Origin: an uncultured Bacteroidia bacterium
Lineage (GTDB): Bacteria > Bacteroidota > Bacteroidia > Bacteroidales > UBA932
Assembly (NCBI GenBank): GCA_902788175.1
Contig: CADAJF010000004.1
Span: 16,623 to 80,622 of the forward strand
Length of the DNA stretch: 64,000 nt
Reading direction: 5' to 3'
This document shows positions 33,043-40,075 of this stretch, one piece after another. Positions within the stretch are counted from its first letter, which is position 1. Each line of letters begins with the position of its first letter. The position numbers and the translations under genes are program-made. The notes beneath the pieces were generated by a model. The model worked only from the letters and a program-made list of their open reading frames with translations, did no database searches and had not been told where the DNA came from.

Positions 33043-33680
33043 TCCTCGTCGGTGGGATTCTCAGTCATAGTGGCCTCCTGATACCCCTTTTTGGTAGCCA
33101 GCAGCTGCTCGTTGCTTTGCAGGATGCCAAAGAGGAAGTATCCCAGCACCACTCCGTTCATCTTGTCCGACACGTCTATGAACGAGCCGTCTCCCAAAAT
33201 GGCCATTTTGGGGTTGGAAACGGCGCCCACATTGGTATTGTCCACGAAGATGATGCCAATCTCGTCGCAGCGAAGCTGCTCACCACGGGGCGTCGTAAAC
33301 GTCTGGCCATCAATGCTTCCAAGCTTGGCGCCGGAAGCATCGGCCACTGTACCGTCCTCCTGGAAAATGAAGGTGGCGCCGCTGCTGGTAGTGAGCTTGC
33401 AGGCGGCACGGTCGTATGTGCCCAGCACCTTGCCGGTCTTGCGCTGCGTGATGGTAACCACGCCGGGCTCTCCGGGGCCAAGCTTTGCCAGGACTTTTTC
33501 CTGTGCTTTGGATTGCGCCTCTACCGCAGCCGGGGCCTCTTTGCGGGCGGCATCTTTCTCTTTCACCAGGCTCTTTGCTTTCCCCAGCAGCCCGCCCAGC
33601 TGGGCACCGGCTGCACTCTCTGCGCCAGACAGGATGACAAAGGTCATCAGGGCGCTGCTAATAATCCGATTCATTCTCAT
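32934..33680 (-). CDS. N-terminal part of a secreted beta-flower protein, frameshifted
   Basis: About 249 codons from ATG 33680 (33674 is an alternative start). A signal peptide (ISSALMTFVILSGAESAAGA) is followed by a Lys/Ala-rich helical piece, then beta-rich sequence (VTITQRKTGKVLGTYD, QEDGTVADASGAKLGSIDGQ) and one hydrophobic stretch (GVVLGYFLFGI). After EEWRAQMNAEIEKRHGG the frame continues into a Pro/Arg-rich end (AAPLPPARPLRWRF) that looks out of frame. The expected repeats are in the neighbouring frame. Either a true mutation, a switchable homopolymer, or a sequencing error. Function of the family is unknown. Confidence 0.65.
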   Translation of the reverse strand: MRMNRIISSALMTFVILSGAESAAGAQLGGLLGKAKSLVKEKDAARKEAPAAVEAQSKAQEKVLAKLGPGEPGVVTITQRKTGKVLGTYDRAACKLTTSSGATFIFQEDGTVADASGAKLGSIDGQTFTTPRGEQLRCDEIGIIFVDNTNVGAVSNPKMAILGDGSFIDVSDKMNGVVLGYFLFGILQSNEQLLATKKGYQEATMTENPTDEEWRAQMNAEIEKRHGGAAPLPPARPLRWRFAKVAAS

Positions 33681-33744
33681 AGTGTGTAATTGTGTAGTTT
33701 CGATGGTACAAAAATAACGCAAGCACACGTTTTATGCGTAATGA

Positions 33745-33788
33745 ATTTTCAGTAATCTGGCGTTCGGAACGCGATATTACTGAAAAAT
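33745..33788. promoter_or_regulatory. Nested palindrome between the beta-flower gene and cassette C
   Basis: ATTTTCAGTAAT (33745-33756) faces ATTACTGAAAAAT (33776-33788), with a second palindrome GCGTTCGGAACGC inside. It lies between divergent starts (33680 and 33874), a fitting place for an operator. The rest of 33681-33873 shows only a weak -7 candidate (TATCTTCG, 33817-33824). Confidence 0.45.
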
Positions 33789-33873
33789 AGTGAATGGGGA
33801 AAAAGGGGCCGATGTATATCTTCGCCGCCGGAAACGCCGTGAAATGCGCAAGAACATTTAATCCTGATAACGT

Positions 33874-34008
33874 ATGAAAGAAAAACAAGAGTATTGCTCG
33901 CCGGGGACGGAAGTCCTGGAACTGCGGAGCGAAGGTGTCATTTGCACCAGCGATCACAACCTGACGGTAACGGACCCGTTTGATGGTCTCATTGAAAACC
34001 TGTGGTAA
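33874..34008 (+). CDS. Cassette C microprotein (44 aa)
   Basis: Forty-four codons. The N-terminal half YCSPGTEVLELRSEGVICTS follows the shared pattern Y-x-S-P-x-x-E-x-L-E-hydrophobic-R-x-E-G-V-I-C-x-S. The tail (DHNLTVTDPFDGLIENLW) differs from the other copies, although it ends in Trp like copy B and has DPF like copy A. No signal peptide. The stop is 19 bp before the lipoprotein start. Two Cys residues here, one in the common motif. Function unknown. Confidence 0.7.
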   Translation: MKEKQEYCSPGTEVLELRSEGVICTSDHNLTVTDPFDGLIENLW

Positions 34009-34027
34009 ACTTTAAAGGACAAGAGCA

Positions 34028-35650
34028 ATGAAAAAGACGCTTACCCTTCTTTGGATGGCCGCCGCCTTTTTGGCCGCCGCCTCCTGCAGCAAAAGCGAGA
34101 TGGATATTCAGGAAGCCGACATTCCGGAGGCCGTCGTTCCGCCTTCCGTGGAATCTGTGGATTCCGTGAAAGTGAATATCAGCGTATCTGGCCTCACCCC
34201 CGACACCAAGGCCGTCAAGAAAGGCTGGGAAAAGGGGGACATCCTGAACGTGTACTTGAACGACAACAAAAACATCCTTACTCCCGATTTCACCCTCACC
34301 TACGACGGCAGCAGCTGGAAAGCCTCTGCCCTGGACGCATCCGTAGCGGCGCGCCTGAAAACAAGCGGCGGCACCCTCTTCGGATTCTGGGAGGACAGCA
34401 ATTCCTGCATGAGCAATGACGCCTGGAAAAAAATTTCGGTCGGAAGTAGATATATATACTTCCCTGGCAGGGACGAAGATTATACCACAGGAGTTGAAAT
34501 GCATCTGTTAGCCTCTTTTCAGGAGATCTCTTACACATATTCCAATGGGGTTCTTACGGCTAACATTAACAACTGGAAATTCGAGCAAGAACTCCAGATT
34601 GTGGTTTCCGGACTTACTTATTCGCCTGGCAGGTACACGATGTATTCTGAGGGATTAATGGTGCATGGGGACATCTATGTATCTGATTATCATAATTTCC
34701 CGTGTATTACAATCACCAATAGAGGCACCGGTGAATATGGTCATCGCATTGCGGGCATTAATAATCAGGACGGCGTAGCGTTTTATGCTAGCTCACCCGT
34801 TGATAAATATTGGGAAGACATCAATCTCTACCTTATTGATAACCAAGAAGGTAAAACATATGTATTCGAAAAAGAAGGTAAAGTCTTAATCGGCGATAGA
34901 GCGCTTTACTCTGTCAAGATTCCATTCAGCAAGTTCCGTGAAGTGCAGGTCATGGATGCCGTAGACCTTGGCCTCAGCGTAAAATGGGGCACATGTAACC
35001 TTGGTGCCGCGGAGGCGCACAATCCGGGCGACTACCTTGCCTGGGGAGAGACTGCACCCTACTACACCCCGGGTCACGCGACAGATTATACCTGCTCGTC
35101 CTGGAAAGACGGGAAGACCGGTTATAACTGGTGGCCTTCCTACCAATTTGCTTTAGAGCCTACAGTTTATACTCCCAATCCTCTTTGGAAATACACGGTC
35201 CGGGGCGATGGTACTGATCACAGCGGAAACTGGTGGTCGTGGACTGGTTCTGAATGGATATTCACAGGCGACAATCGGGGCACTCTTTTGAAGGAGGACG
35301 ACGCAGCACATGCTTTGCTTGGCGGGCTGTGGCACATCCCCACTGCCGAGCAATGGCAGGAACTCATTGACAACTGCACCTGGAAGTGGGATGAAGACTA
35401 TAGCGAAAACGTCTGGGTGGTCACCAGCAAGAAAAACGGCGCCAGCATCATCCTTCCCGCAGTTGGCTGGCGGACAGACGACAAGCTGAATGAGAGGTAT
35501 AACTTCGCCGCTTATTGGTCCTCCTCCATATTTGAAAATGACCCCACTAATGCCAGATGTCTGTTCTTTGGAGGCGCCAATGCTCCAGCGACCTACAACC
35601 TCCTCCGCAGCTACGGCTTATCCATCCGTCCTGTCAAGGAAACAACATAA
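34028..35650 (+). CDS. Fimbrillin-like lipoprotein with FISUMP domain (cassette C)
   Basis: A 540-residue predicted lipoprotein. The signal peptide ends at LAAASC (Cys20), followed by acidic residues (SKSEMDIQEADIPE), a feature of surface-exported lipoproteins in this phylum. The first 130 residues carry LTPDTKAVKKGWEKGDILNV (fimbrillin-like). The middle has no recognised family. Residues about 308-537 are a FISUMP domain (AVDLGLSVKWGTCNLGAAEA, GDYLAWGETAPYYTPGHATD, LGGLWHIPTAEQWQEL, AAYWSSSIFEND, YGLSIRPV). The DNA from about 34430 to 34930 is clearly more A/T rich than the flanking parts of the same gene, which hints at exchange of the middle segment. Confidence 0.85.
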   Translation: MKKTLTLLWMAAAFLAAASCSKSEMDIQEADIPEAVVPPSVESVDSVKVNISVSGLTPDTKAVKKGWEKGDILNVYLNDNKNILTPDFTLTYDGSSWKASALDASVAARLKTSGGTLFGFWEDSNSCMSNDAWKKISVGSRYIYFPGRDEDYTTGVEMHLLASFQEISYTYSNGVLTANINNWKFEQELQIVVSGLTYSPGRYTMYSEGLMVHGDIYVSDYHNFPCITITNRGTGEYGHRIAGINNQDGVAFYASSPVDKYWEDINLYLIDNQEGKTYVFEKEGKVLIGDRALYSVKIPFSKFREVQVMDAVDLGLSVKWGTCNLGAAEAHNPGDYLAWGETAPYYTPGHATDYTCSSWKDGKTGYNWWPSYQFALEPTVYTPNPLWKYTVRGDGTDHSGNWWSWTGSEWIFTGDNRGTLLKEDDAAHALLGGLWHIPTAEQWQELIDNCTWKWDEDYSENVWVVTSKKNGASIILPAVGWRTDDKLNERYNFAAYWSSSIFENDPTNARCLFFGGANAPATYNLLRSYGLSIRPVKETT

Positions 35651-35738
35651 ATATTGATACCATCTTGCTGCCGCCGGCCCCTCATGGACTGGCGGCAGCT
35701 GGTAACATAACCCATCTCCCGTGAGAAAGCGCCCAACG

Positions 35739-36075
35739 GTGCACAAAAACGGCCGAATCTGAGCACCGTACGGCAAAAAACGACTACCCGTGCACAAAAA
35801 CGGCCGAATCTGAACACCGCACGCCAAAAAACGACTCCCCGTGCACAAAATCGGCCGAATCTGAGCACCGCACGGCAAAAAACGACTCCCGGTGCGCAAA
35901 AACGGCCGAATCTGAGCACCGCACGCCAAAAAACGACTTCCGGTGCACAAAAACTGCCGAATCTGAGCACCGCACGGCAAAAAACAACTCCCCGTGCACA
36001 AAAACTGCCGAATCTGAGCACCGCACGCCAAAAAACGACTCCCCGAGCACAAATAGGGCCGTTTTTGAGCACGGG
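35739..36075. repeat. 51-bp tandem repeat array 3 (about 6.6 copies)
   Basis: Unit starts at 35739, 35790, 35841, 35892, 35943 and 35994, with a partial seventh at 36045. The palindromic half reads GTGCACAAAAACGGCCGAAT then CTGAGCACCG. The spacer half alternates strictly between CACGGCAAAAAACGACT and CACGCCAAAAAACGACT, so the higher-order period is 102 bp. A hairpin (GCTGCCGCC/GGCGGCAGC, 35667-35699) precedes it after cassette C. Confidence 0.85.
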
Positions 36076-36106
36076 TGGGGCGGCTCTGGGCGGCACTACG
36101 CCGTAA

Positions 36107-36262
36107 GCCAACTACCCTCCCCCGAAATGAAGGTCGGGAGAGGGTAAAGTCCCTCCCCCGAGGGGAGGGGTTTAAGACCAAAGGTCTTTCCCCTCTACTC
36201 ACCTCGGAAATTCGAACAAGTTCGATTTCACTCGGTTCGGGCGAGGGGTCGGGAGGGGGTAA
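36107..36262. repeat. Composite C/G-rich repeat with embedded palindromes
   Basis: Contains CCCTCCCCCGAGGGGAGGGG as at 10749, then AGACCAAAGGTCT and GAAATTCGAACAAGTTCGAT palindromes, and ends GTCGGGAGGGGGTAACGT. Together with array 3 it fills the roughly 640 bp between cassette C and hppA; no gene is seen here. Confidence 0.6.
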
Positions 36263-36293
36263 CGTAAGGCACTACGCTGCATTATGCGGCACG

Positions 36294-38480
36294 CTAGTGC
36301 AGCATGACGGTAAGGCCGGCCATGACGATACTCACCATGCTCATGAGTTTGATGAGGATGTTGAGCGAAGGGCCGGAAGTGTCCTTGAAGGGATCGCCTA
36401 CGGTGTCACCCACGATGGTGGCCTTGTGGGCCGGGGAGTTCTTGCCGCCGTGATGGCCTTCTTCCACGTACTTCTTGGCATTGTCCCAGGCACCGCCGGA
36501 ATTAGCCAGGAAAATGGCCAGCACAAATCCGGCGCCCAGGCCGCCTGCGAGCAGGCCGATAACCCCTGCAGGGCCCAGCAGCACACCCACCAGCATGGGA
36601 ACCAGTATAGCCAGCAAGGACGGGAAAATCATCTCCTGCTGTGCAGCCAAGGTGGAAATACGGACACAGGAAGTGTAGTCCGGGCGCTGCTTGCCGTCCA
36701 GGATGCCGGCAATCTCGCGGAACTGACGACGCACTTCCACCACCATCTTGGAGGCGGCACGGCCCACGGCCTGCATGGTGAGGCCGCAGAAGAGGAAGGC
36801 CATCATGGAGCCCACGAAGATACCTACCAGTACTTTGGGGTTCATGAGGGTGATGTCGTAGTAAGCCACAATATCCGTGATATTGGCCTGGGAGAGGCGG
36901 GTGAATTCCGCTGCCATCTCTCCGCCCTTGGCGGCCATGTGGCTGAAGCCAATCTTGATTTCTTCAATGTAGGAAGCCAGCAGGGCCAGGGCCGTAAGGG
37001 CGGCAGAGCCAATGGCGAATCCCTTGCCGGTGGCCGCCGTGGTGTTGCCCAGGGCATCCAGAACGTCCGTCTTCTCGCGGACGGAAGGATCCAGTTCGCT
37101 CATCTGGGCATTGCCGCCGGCGTTGTCCGCGATGGGACCGTAAGCATCTGTGGCCAAGGTGATTCCCAGCGTGGAGAGCATACCCACCGCCGCGATGGAA
37201 ATGCCATAAAGACCCAGGCTAAGGGTGCCGGCGTTGAACACAAAGTCCGTCACAAAACCGTAGGAAAGGAGGATGGCGGCGCAGATAGTGACCACGGGTA
37301 TGGCGGTGGAACGCATGCCCAGGCCCACACCGTTGATGACTACGGTGGCAGAGCCGGTATTGGCAGCCTCTGCCAGCTTTTGCGTGGGCTTGTAGGAATG
37401 AGAAGTGTAATATTCCGTGACTTTGCCAATCACCACGCCCGCCAGCAGGCCGGAAATGACGCTGAGCGAGAGTTTCCACCAGTTGGGGAAGCCCAGGATA
37501 TAGAAAATGCCGAAGCTCAGGACCGCAATGAGGACGGAGGAGAGGTTGGTGCCCACGGACAGGGATTTGAGAAGGTCCTTCAGGTGGGCGCCTTCCTTGG
37601 TGCGCACAAAGTAAATACCTATAATAGAAAGGACTACGCCGATAGCAGCAATCATCATGGGGGCCATGATGGCGCGAAGCTGCACCTCTGTCCCCTGACT
37701 GAAGAAGGCCGATGCTCCCAGCGCCATGGTGGCGAGGATGGAACCGCAGTAGCTCTCGTACAGGTCTGCGCCCATGCCGGCTACGTCGCCCACGTTGTCG
37801 CCCACGTTGTCTGCGATGGTGGCGGGGTTGCGGGGGTCATCCTCCGGGATGTCCTGCTCTACCTTGCCCACTATATCGGCCCCCACATCTGCGGCTTTGG
37901 TGTAGATGCCGCCGCCCACGCGGGCAAAGAGCGCCTGCGTAGAGGCACCCATGCCGAAGGTGAGCATGGTGGTGGTGATGATGACCAGGTTCTGCGCCTG
38001 GGAAGGGTCATAGAAAATGCGGAGCAGGAACCACCAGAGGGCGATATCCAGCAGGCCCAGGCCCACTACGGTGAGGCCCATGACGGCGCCGCTGCGGAAA
38101 GCGACCTTAAGGCCGGAGTTGAGGCTGCGCATGGTGGCGTTGGCCGTACGTGCACTGGCGTAGGTGGCCGTTTTCATGCCCACGAAACCCGCCAGGCCGC
38201 TGAAAAAGCCGCCCGTGAGGAAGGCAAACGGCACCCAGGGATTCTGCACCCCGAAGCCATAGGCCAGCACTGCAAACAGGATGGCCAGGATTACAAATAC
38301 CACAACCACCACTTTGTACTGCTGCTTGAGGTAGGCCATGGCGCCTTCCCGCACGTACTGGGCAATTTCCTTCATGGTGGGAGTACCCTCGCTTTCCTTC
38401 ATCATCTGACGAAAGAAAATCCATGCGAACAGCAGCGCAATCACTGCCGCTGCAGGGACCAGATAGAATAGATAGGTCAT
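36294..38480 (-). CDS. hppA: Membrane-bound ion-pumping pyrophosphatase (K+-dependent type)
   Basis: A 728-residue protein with about 16 hydrophobic segments that couples PPi hydrolysis to Na+ and/or H+ export. The catalytic loop KAADVGADIVGKVEQDIPED with DDPRNPATIADNVGDNVGDV is complete, as are the second (DAYGPIADNAGGNAQMS) and third (KKYVEEGHHGGKNSPAHKA) loops. The residues after LGNTTAATGKGFAIGSAALT have Ala rather than Lys, which by family rules marks the K+-dependent subfamily; many of these pump Na+. Bacteroides enzymes of this kind are reported to pump both ions. Single gene downstream of the pheS terminator. Confidence 0.95.
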   Translation of the reverse strand: MTYLFYLVPAAAVIALLFAWIFFRQMMKESEGTPTMKEIAQYVREGAMAYLKQQYKVVVVVFVILAILFAVLAYGFGVQNPWVPFAFLTGGFFSGLAGFVGMKTATYASARTANATMRSLNSGLKVAFRSGAVMGLTVVGLGLLDIALWWFLLRIFYDPSQAQNLVIITTTMLTFGMGASTQALFARVGGGIYTKAADVGADIVGKVEQDIPEDDPRNPATIADNVGDNVGDVAGMGADLYESYCGSILATMALGASAFFSQGTEVQLRAIMAPMMIAAIGVVLSIIGIYFVRTKEGAHLKDLLKSLSVGTNLSSVLIAVLSFGIFYILGFPNWWKLSLSVISGLLAGVVIGKVTEYYTSHSYKPTQKLAEAANTGSATVVINGVGLGMRSTAIPVVTICAAILLSYGFVTDFVFNAGTLSLGLYGISIAAVGMLSTLGITLATDAYGPIADNAGGNAQMSELDPSVREKTDVLDALGNTTAATGKGFAIGSAALTALALLASYIEEIKIGFSHMAAKGGEMAAEFTRLSQANITDIVAYYDITLMNPKVLVGIFVGSMMAFLFCGLTMQAVGRAASKMVVEVRRQFREIAGILDGKQRPDYTSCVRISTLAAQQEMIFPSLLAILVPMLVGVLLGPAGVIGLLAGGLGAGFVLAIFLANSGGAWDNAKKYVEEGHHGGKNSPAHKATIVGDTVGDPFKDTSGPSLNILIKLMSMVSIVMAGLTVMLH

Positions 38481-38525
38481 TGTTTTATAGTATTATTAAT
38501 CTTTCAGTATGGCCTGCAAATATAA

Positions 38526-38562
38526 TAAAAAAATCCCCGTTCTGCGCTTGAACGAGGATTTT
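38526..38562 (-). terminator. Intrinsic terminator of pheS
   Basis: On the minus strand AATCCTCGTTC pairs with GAACGGGGATT and is followed by seven T. It begins 3 bp after the pheS stop. Nearly the same stem occurs at 42984-43012. Confidence 0.8.
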
Positions 38563-38565
38563 CTC

Positions 38566-39600
38566 TTAAACTTCTGTGGCTGTGGCGAACTGCGCGAGGA
38601 AGCGCATGTCGTTCTCGAAGTAGTGGCGCAGGTCATTTACCTGCCACTTGAGCATGGCTATGCGCTCCACGCCCATGCCGAAGGCGAAGCCGCTGTACTG
38701 CTCCGGGTCTATGCCGCTGGCCTTGAGGACATTGGGATCCACCATGCCGCAGCCCATGATTTCCAGCCAGCCGGTGCCTTTGCAGATGTTACAGCCCTTG
38801 CCCTTGCAGATGTTGCAACTTACGTCCACCTCTGCGGAAGGCTCCGTGAAGGGGAAATAGGAAGGGCGCATGCGGATTTGGGTCTCCGGGCCGAACATCT
38901 CCCGCGCAAAGAGCAGGATGGCCTGCTTGAGGTCTGCAAAGGTGACGTCCTTGTCAATGTACAGGCCCTCCACCTGATGGAAAATGCAATGTGCGCGTGC
39001 CGATATGGCCTCATTGCGGAAAACCCTGCCGGGGCACACGACGCGGATAGGGAGGGGCTGGGTTTCCATGGTGCGCACCTGCACTGACGAGGTGTGGGTG
39101 CGCAGCAGCAGGGGATTCAGGTGGCCGGAGCTTACGAAGAAGGTATCCTGCATCTCGCGCGCGGGGTGGTTGGGCGGGAAATTGAGGGCTTCGAAGACGT
39201 GGTAGTCGTCCTCGATCTCGGGGCCTTCGGCGACGTCGTAGCCGAATTTGCGGAAGATGTCCACAATCTGCTGCCGGACAATGGAGACAGGGTGGCGCGA
39301 GCCCATGGGCACGACGTCCCCGGGCATGGTAAGGTCCTCTGCGGGGGCATCCGAAGATGCCGCCTGGCAGGCCTGGGCCTTCAGCTCCTCTATGCGGGCC
39401 AGGGCCTCTTTCTTGAGCTCATTGAGCTTCTGGCCGTATTCACGCTTAAGCTCCGGCGCCACGCTACGGAACTGCTCCATGAGGGCGGTGATTTCCCCTT
39501 TCTTGCCCAGAAAACGGATGCGGGCCTCTTCCACCTCTTTCTGGGTGGCGGCCTTCAACTGGGAGAGATCCTGAAAAATTTTCTCGATGGTATCTTTCAT
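38566..39600 (-). CDS. pheS: Phenylalanine--tRNA ligase subunit alpha
   Basis: The 344-residue catalytic subunit of the class II PheRS tetramer. It has the N-terminal coiled-coil arm (about 1-85), motif 1 area RHPVSIVRQQIVDIFRKFGY, motif 2 (CPGRVFRNEAISARAHCIFH, HQVEGLYIDKDVTFADLK) and motif 3 (FAFGMGVERIAMLKW). Substrate-pocket residues FTEPSAEVDV are present. CxxCxGKGCxxCKG-like sequence (CNICKGKGCNICKGTGW) gives a zinc-finger-like loop, seen in many PheS. The beta subunit gene is not in this window. Confidence 0.96.
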   Translation of the reverse strand: MKDTIEKIFQDLSQLKAATQKEVEEARIRFLGKKGEITALMEQFRSVAPELKREYGQKLNELKKEALARIEELKAQACQAASSDAPAEDLTMPGDVVPMGSRHPVSIVRQQIVDIFRKFGYDVAEGPEIEDDYHVFEALNFPPNHPAREMQDTFFVSSGHLNPLLLRTHTSSVQVRTMETQPLPIRVVCPGRVFRNEAISARAHCIFHQVEGLYIDKDVTFADLKQAILLFAREMFGPETQIRMRPSYFPFTEPSAEVDVSCNICKGKGCNICKGTGWLEIMGCGMVDPNVLKASGIDPEQYSGFAFGMGVERIAMLKWQVNDLRHYFENDMRFLAQFATATEV

Positions 39601-39602
39601 AA

Positions 39603-40013
39603 CTATTTCTTTTTCCTTTTGTTACGGCTTTCCTGCGCACGTTTGCCGCCGTTTTTCCAGTACTTTTTCCATTGCTCTTCCGTAAAAAAGCGCTTGTAGC
39701 TGTCGTCTATCTGCTGCAGCCACTTGTCCTGGACGTTGAGGTACAGGTCCGGGTTCTCCACCTTGGCACCCTGCATCTGCTCCATTTCCTGCGACATGGC
39801 TTTGTAGTCATGCGTGAGGGTGGAGTCCACGTAAAACTCCTGCCAGTATTCCAGTTCCAGGAGGGAGCTCAGGCGCTGAACCTCCTTGTCTATCCATTCC
39901 AGCAGCTGTTTTTCCTTCTGTTCCGGGGTTTGCGGCGGCTGATTCTGGGCCCCGGACACAAAAACTGACAAGCAGAGAATGGCAAGAACGCTTAAGAAAC
40001 GATAAAATTTCAT
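39603..40013 (-). CDS. Small secreted protein of unknown function upstream of pheS
   Basis: A 136-residue protein with a signal peptide (MKFYRFLSVLAILCLSVFVSGAQ), then a Glu/Lys-rich helical body (EQKEKQLLEWIDKEVQRLSS, MSQEMEQMQGAKVENPDLYL) and a very basic end (KRAQESRNKRKKK). ATG at 40013 is chosen because it starts the signal peptide. The stop lies 2 bp before the pheS start, so they share a transcript, an odd partner for a tRNA synthetase. I know similar proteins in Bacteroidales but no function. Confidence 0.75.
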   Translation of the reverse strand: MKFYRFLSVLAILCLSVFVSGAQNQPPQTPEQKEKQLLEWIDKEVQRLSSLLELEYWQEFYVDSTLTHDYKAMSQEMEQMQGAKVENPDLYLNVQDKWLQQIDDSYKRFFTEEQWKKYWKNGGKRAQESRNKRKKK

Positions 40014-40020
40014 ACCTTTG
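40013..40020 (+). promoter_or_regulatory. -7 box of the C69 dipeptidase gene
   Basis: TACCTTTG on plus, 55 bp before the ATG at 40076. It overlaps the first codon of the gene on the other strand. Confidence 0.5.
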
Positions 40021-40037
40021 TAAACTGTTGTCGGACG

Positions 40038-40045
40038 CAAAATTA
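40038..40045 (-). promoter_or_regulatory. -7 box of the pheS operon
   Basis: TAATTTTG on minus (CAAAATTA on plus), 24 bp before the ATG at 40013. It faces the plus-strand box at 40013-40020. Confidence 0.45.
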
Positions 40046-40075
40046 CGCAATAATATCGAAAAAGCCCAAAATACG

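Noticed and set aside
35784-36050. Repeat protein on the minus strand inside array 3
   Set aside because: The frame is open only because the unit is 51 bp; there is no ribosome site, and sibling arrays do not use the same frame.
35739-36075. CRISPR array (28-bp palindromic repeats with 23-bp spacers)
   Set aside because: The spacers are nearly identical to each other, the period is too short, three other arrays share the unit, and no cas gene is present.
36075-38471. Long plus-strand open frame of 798 codons
   Set aside because: Antisense to the pyrophosphatase gene with its complete catalytic loops.
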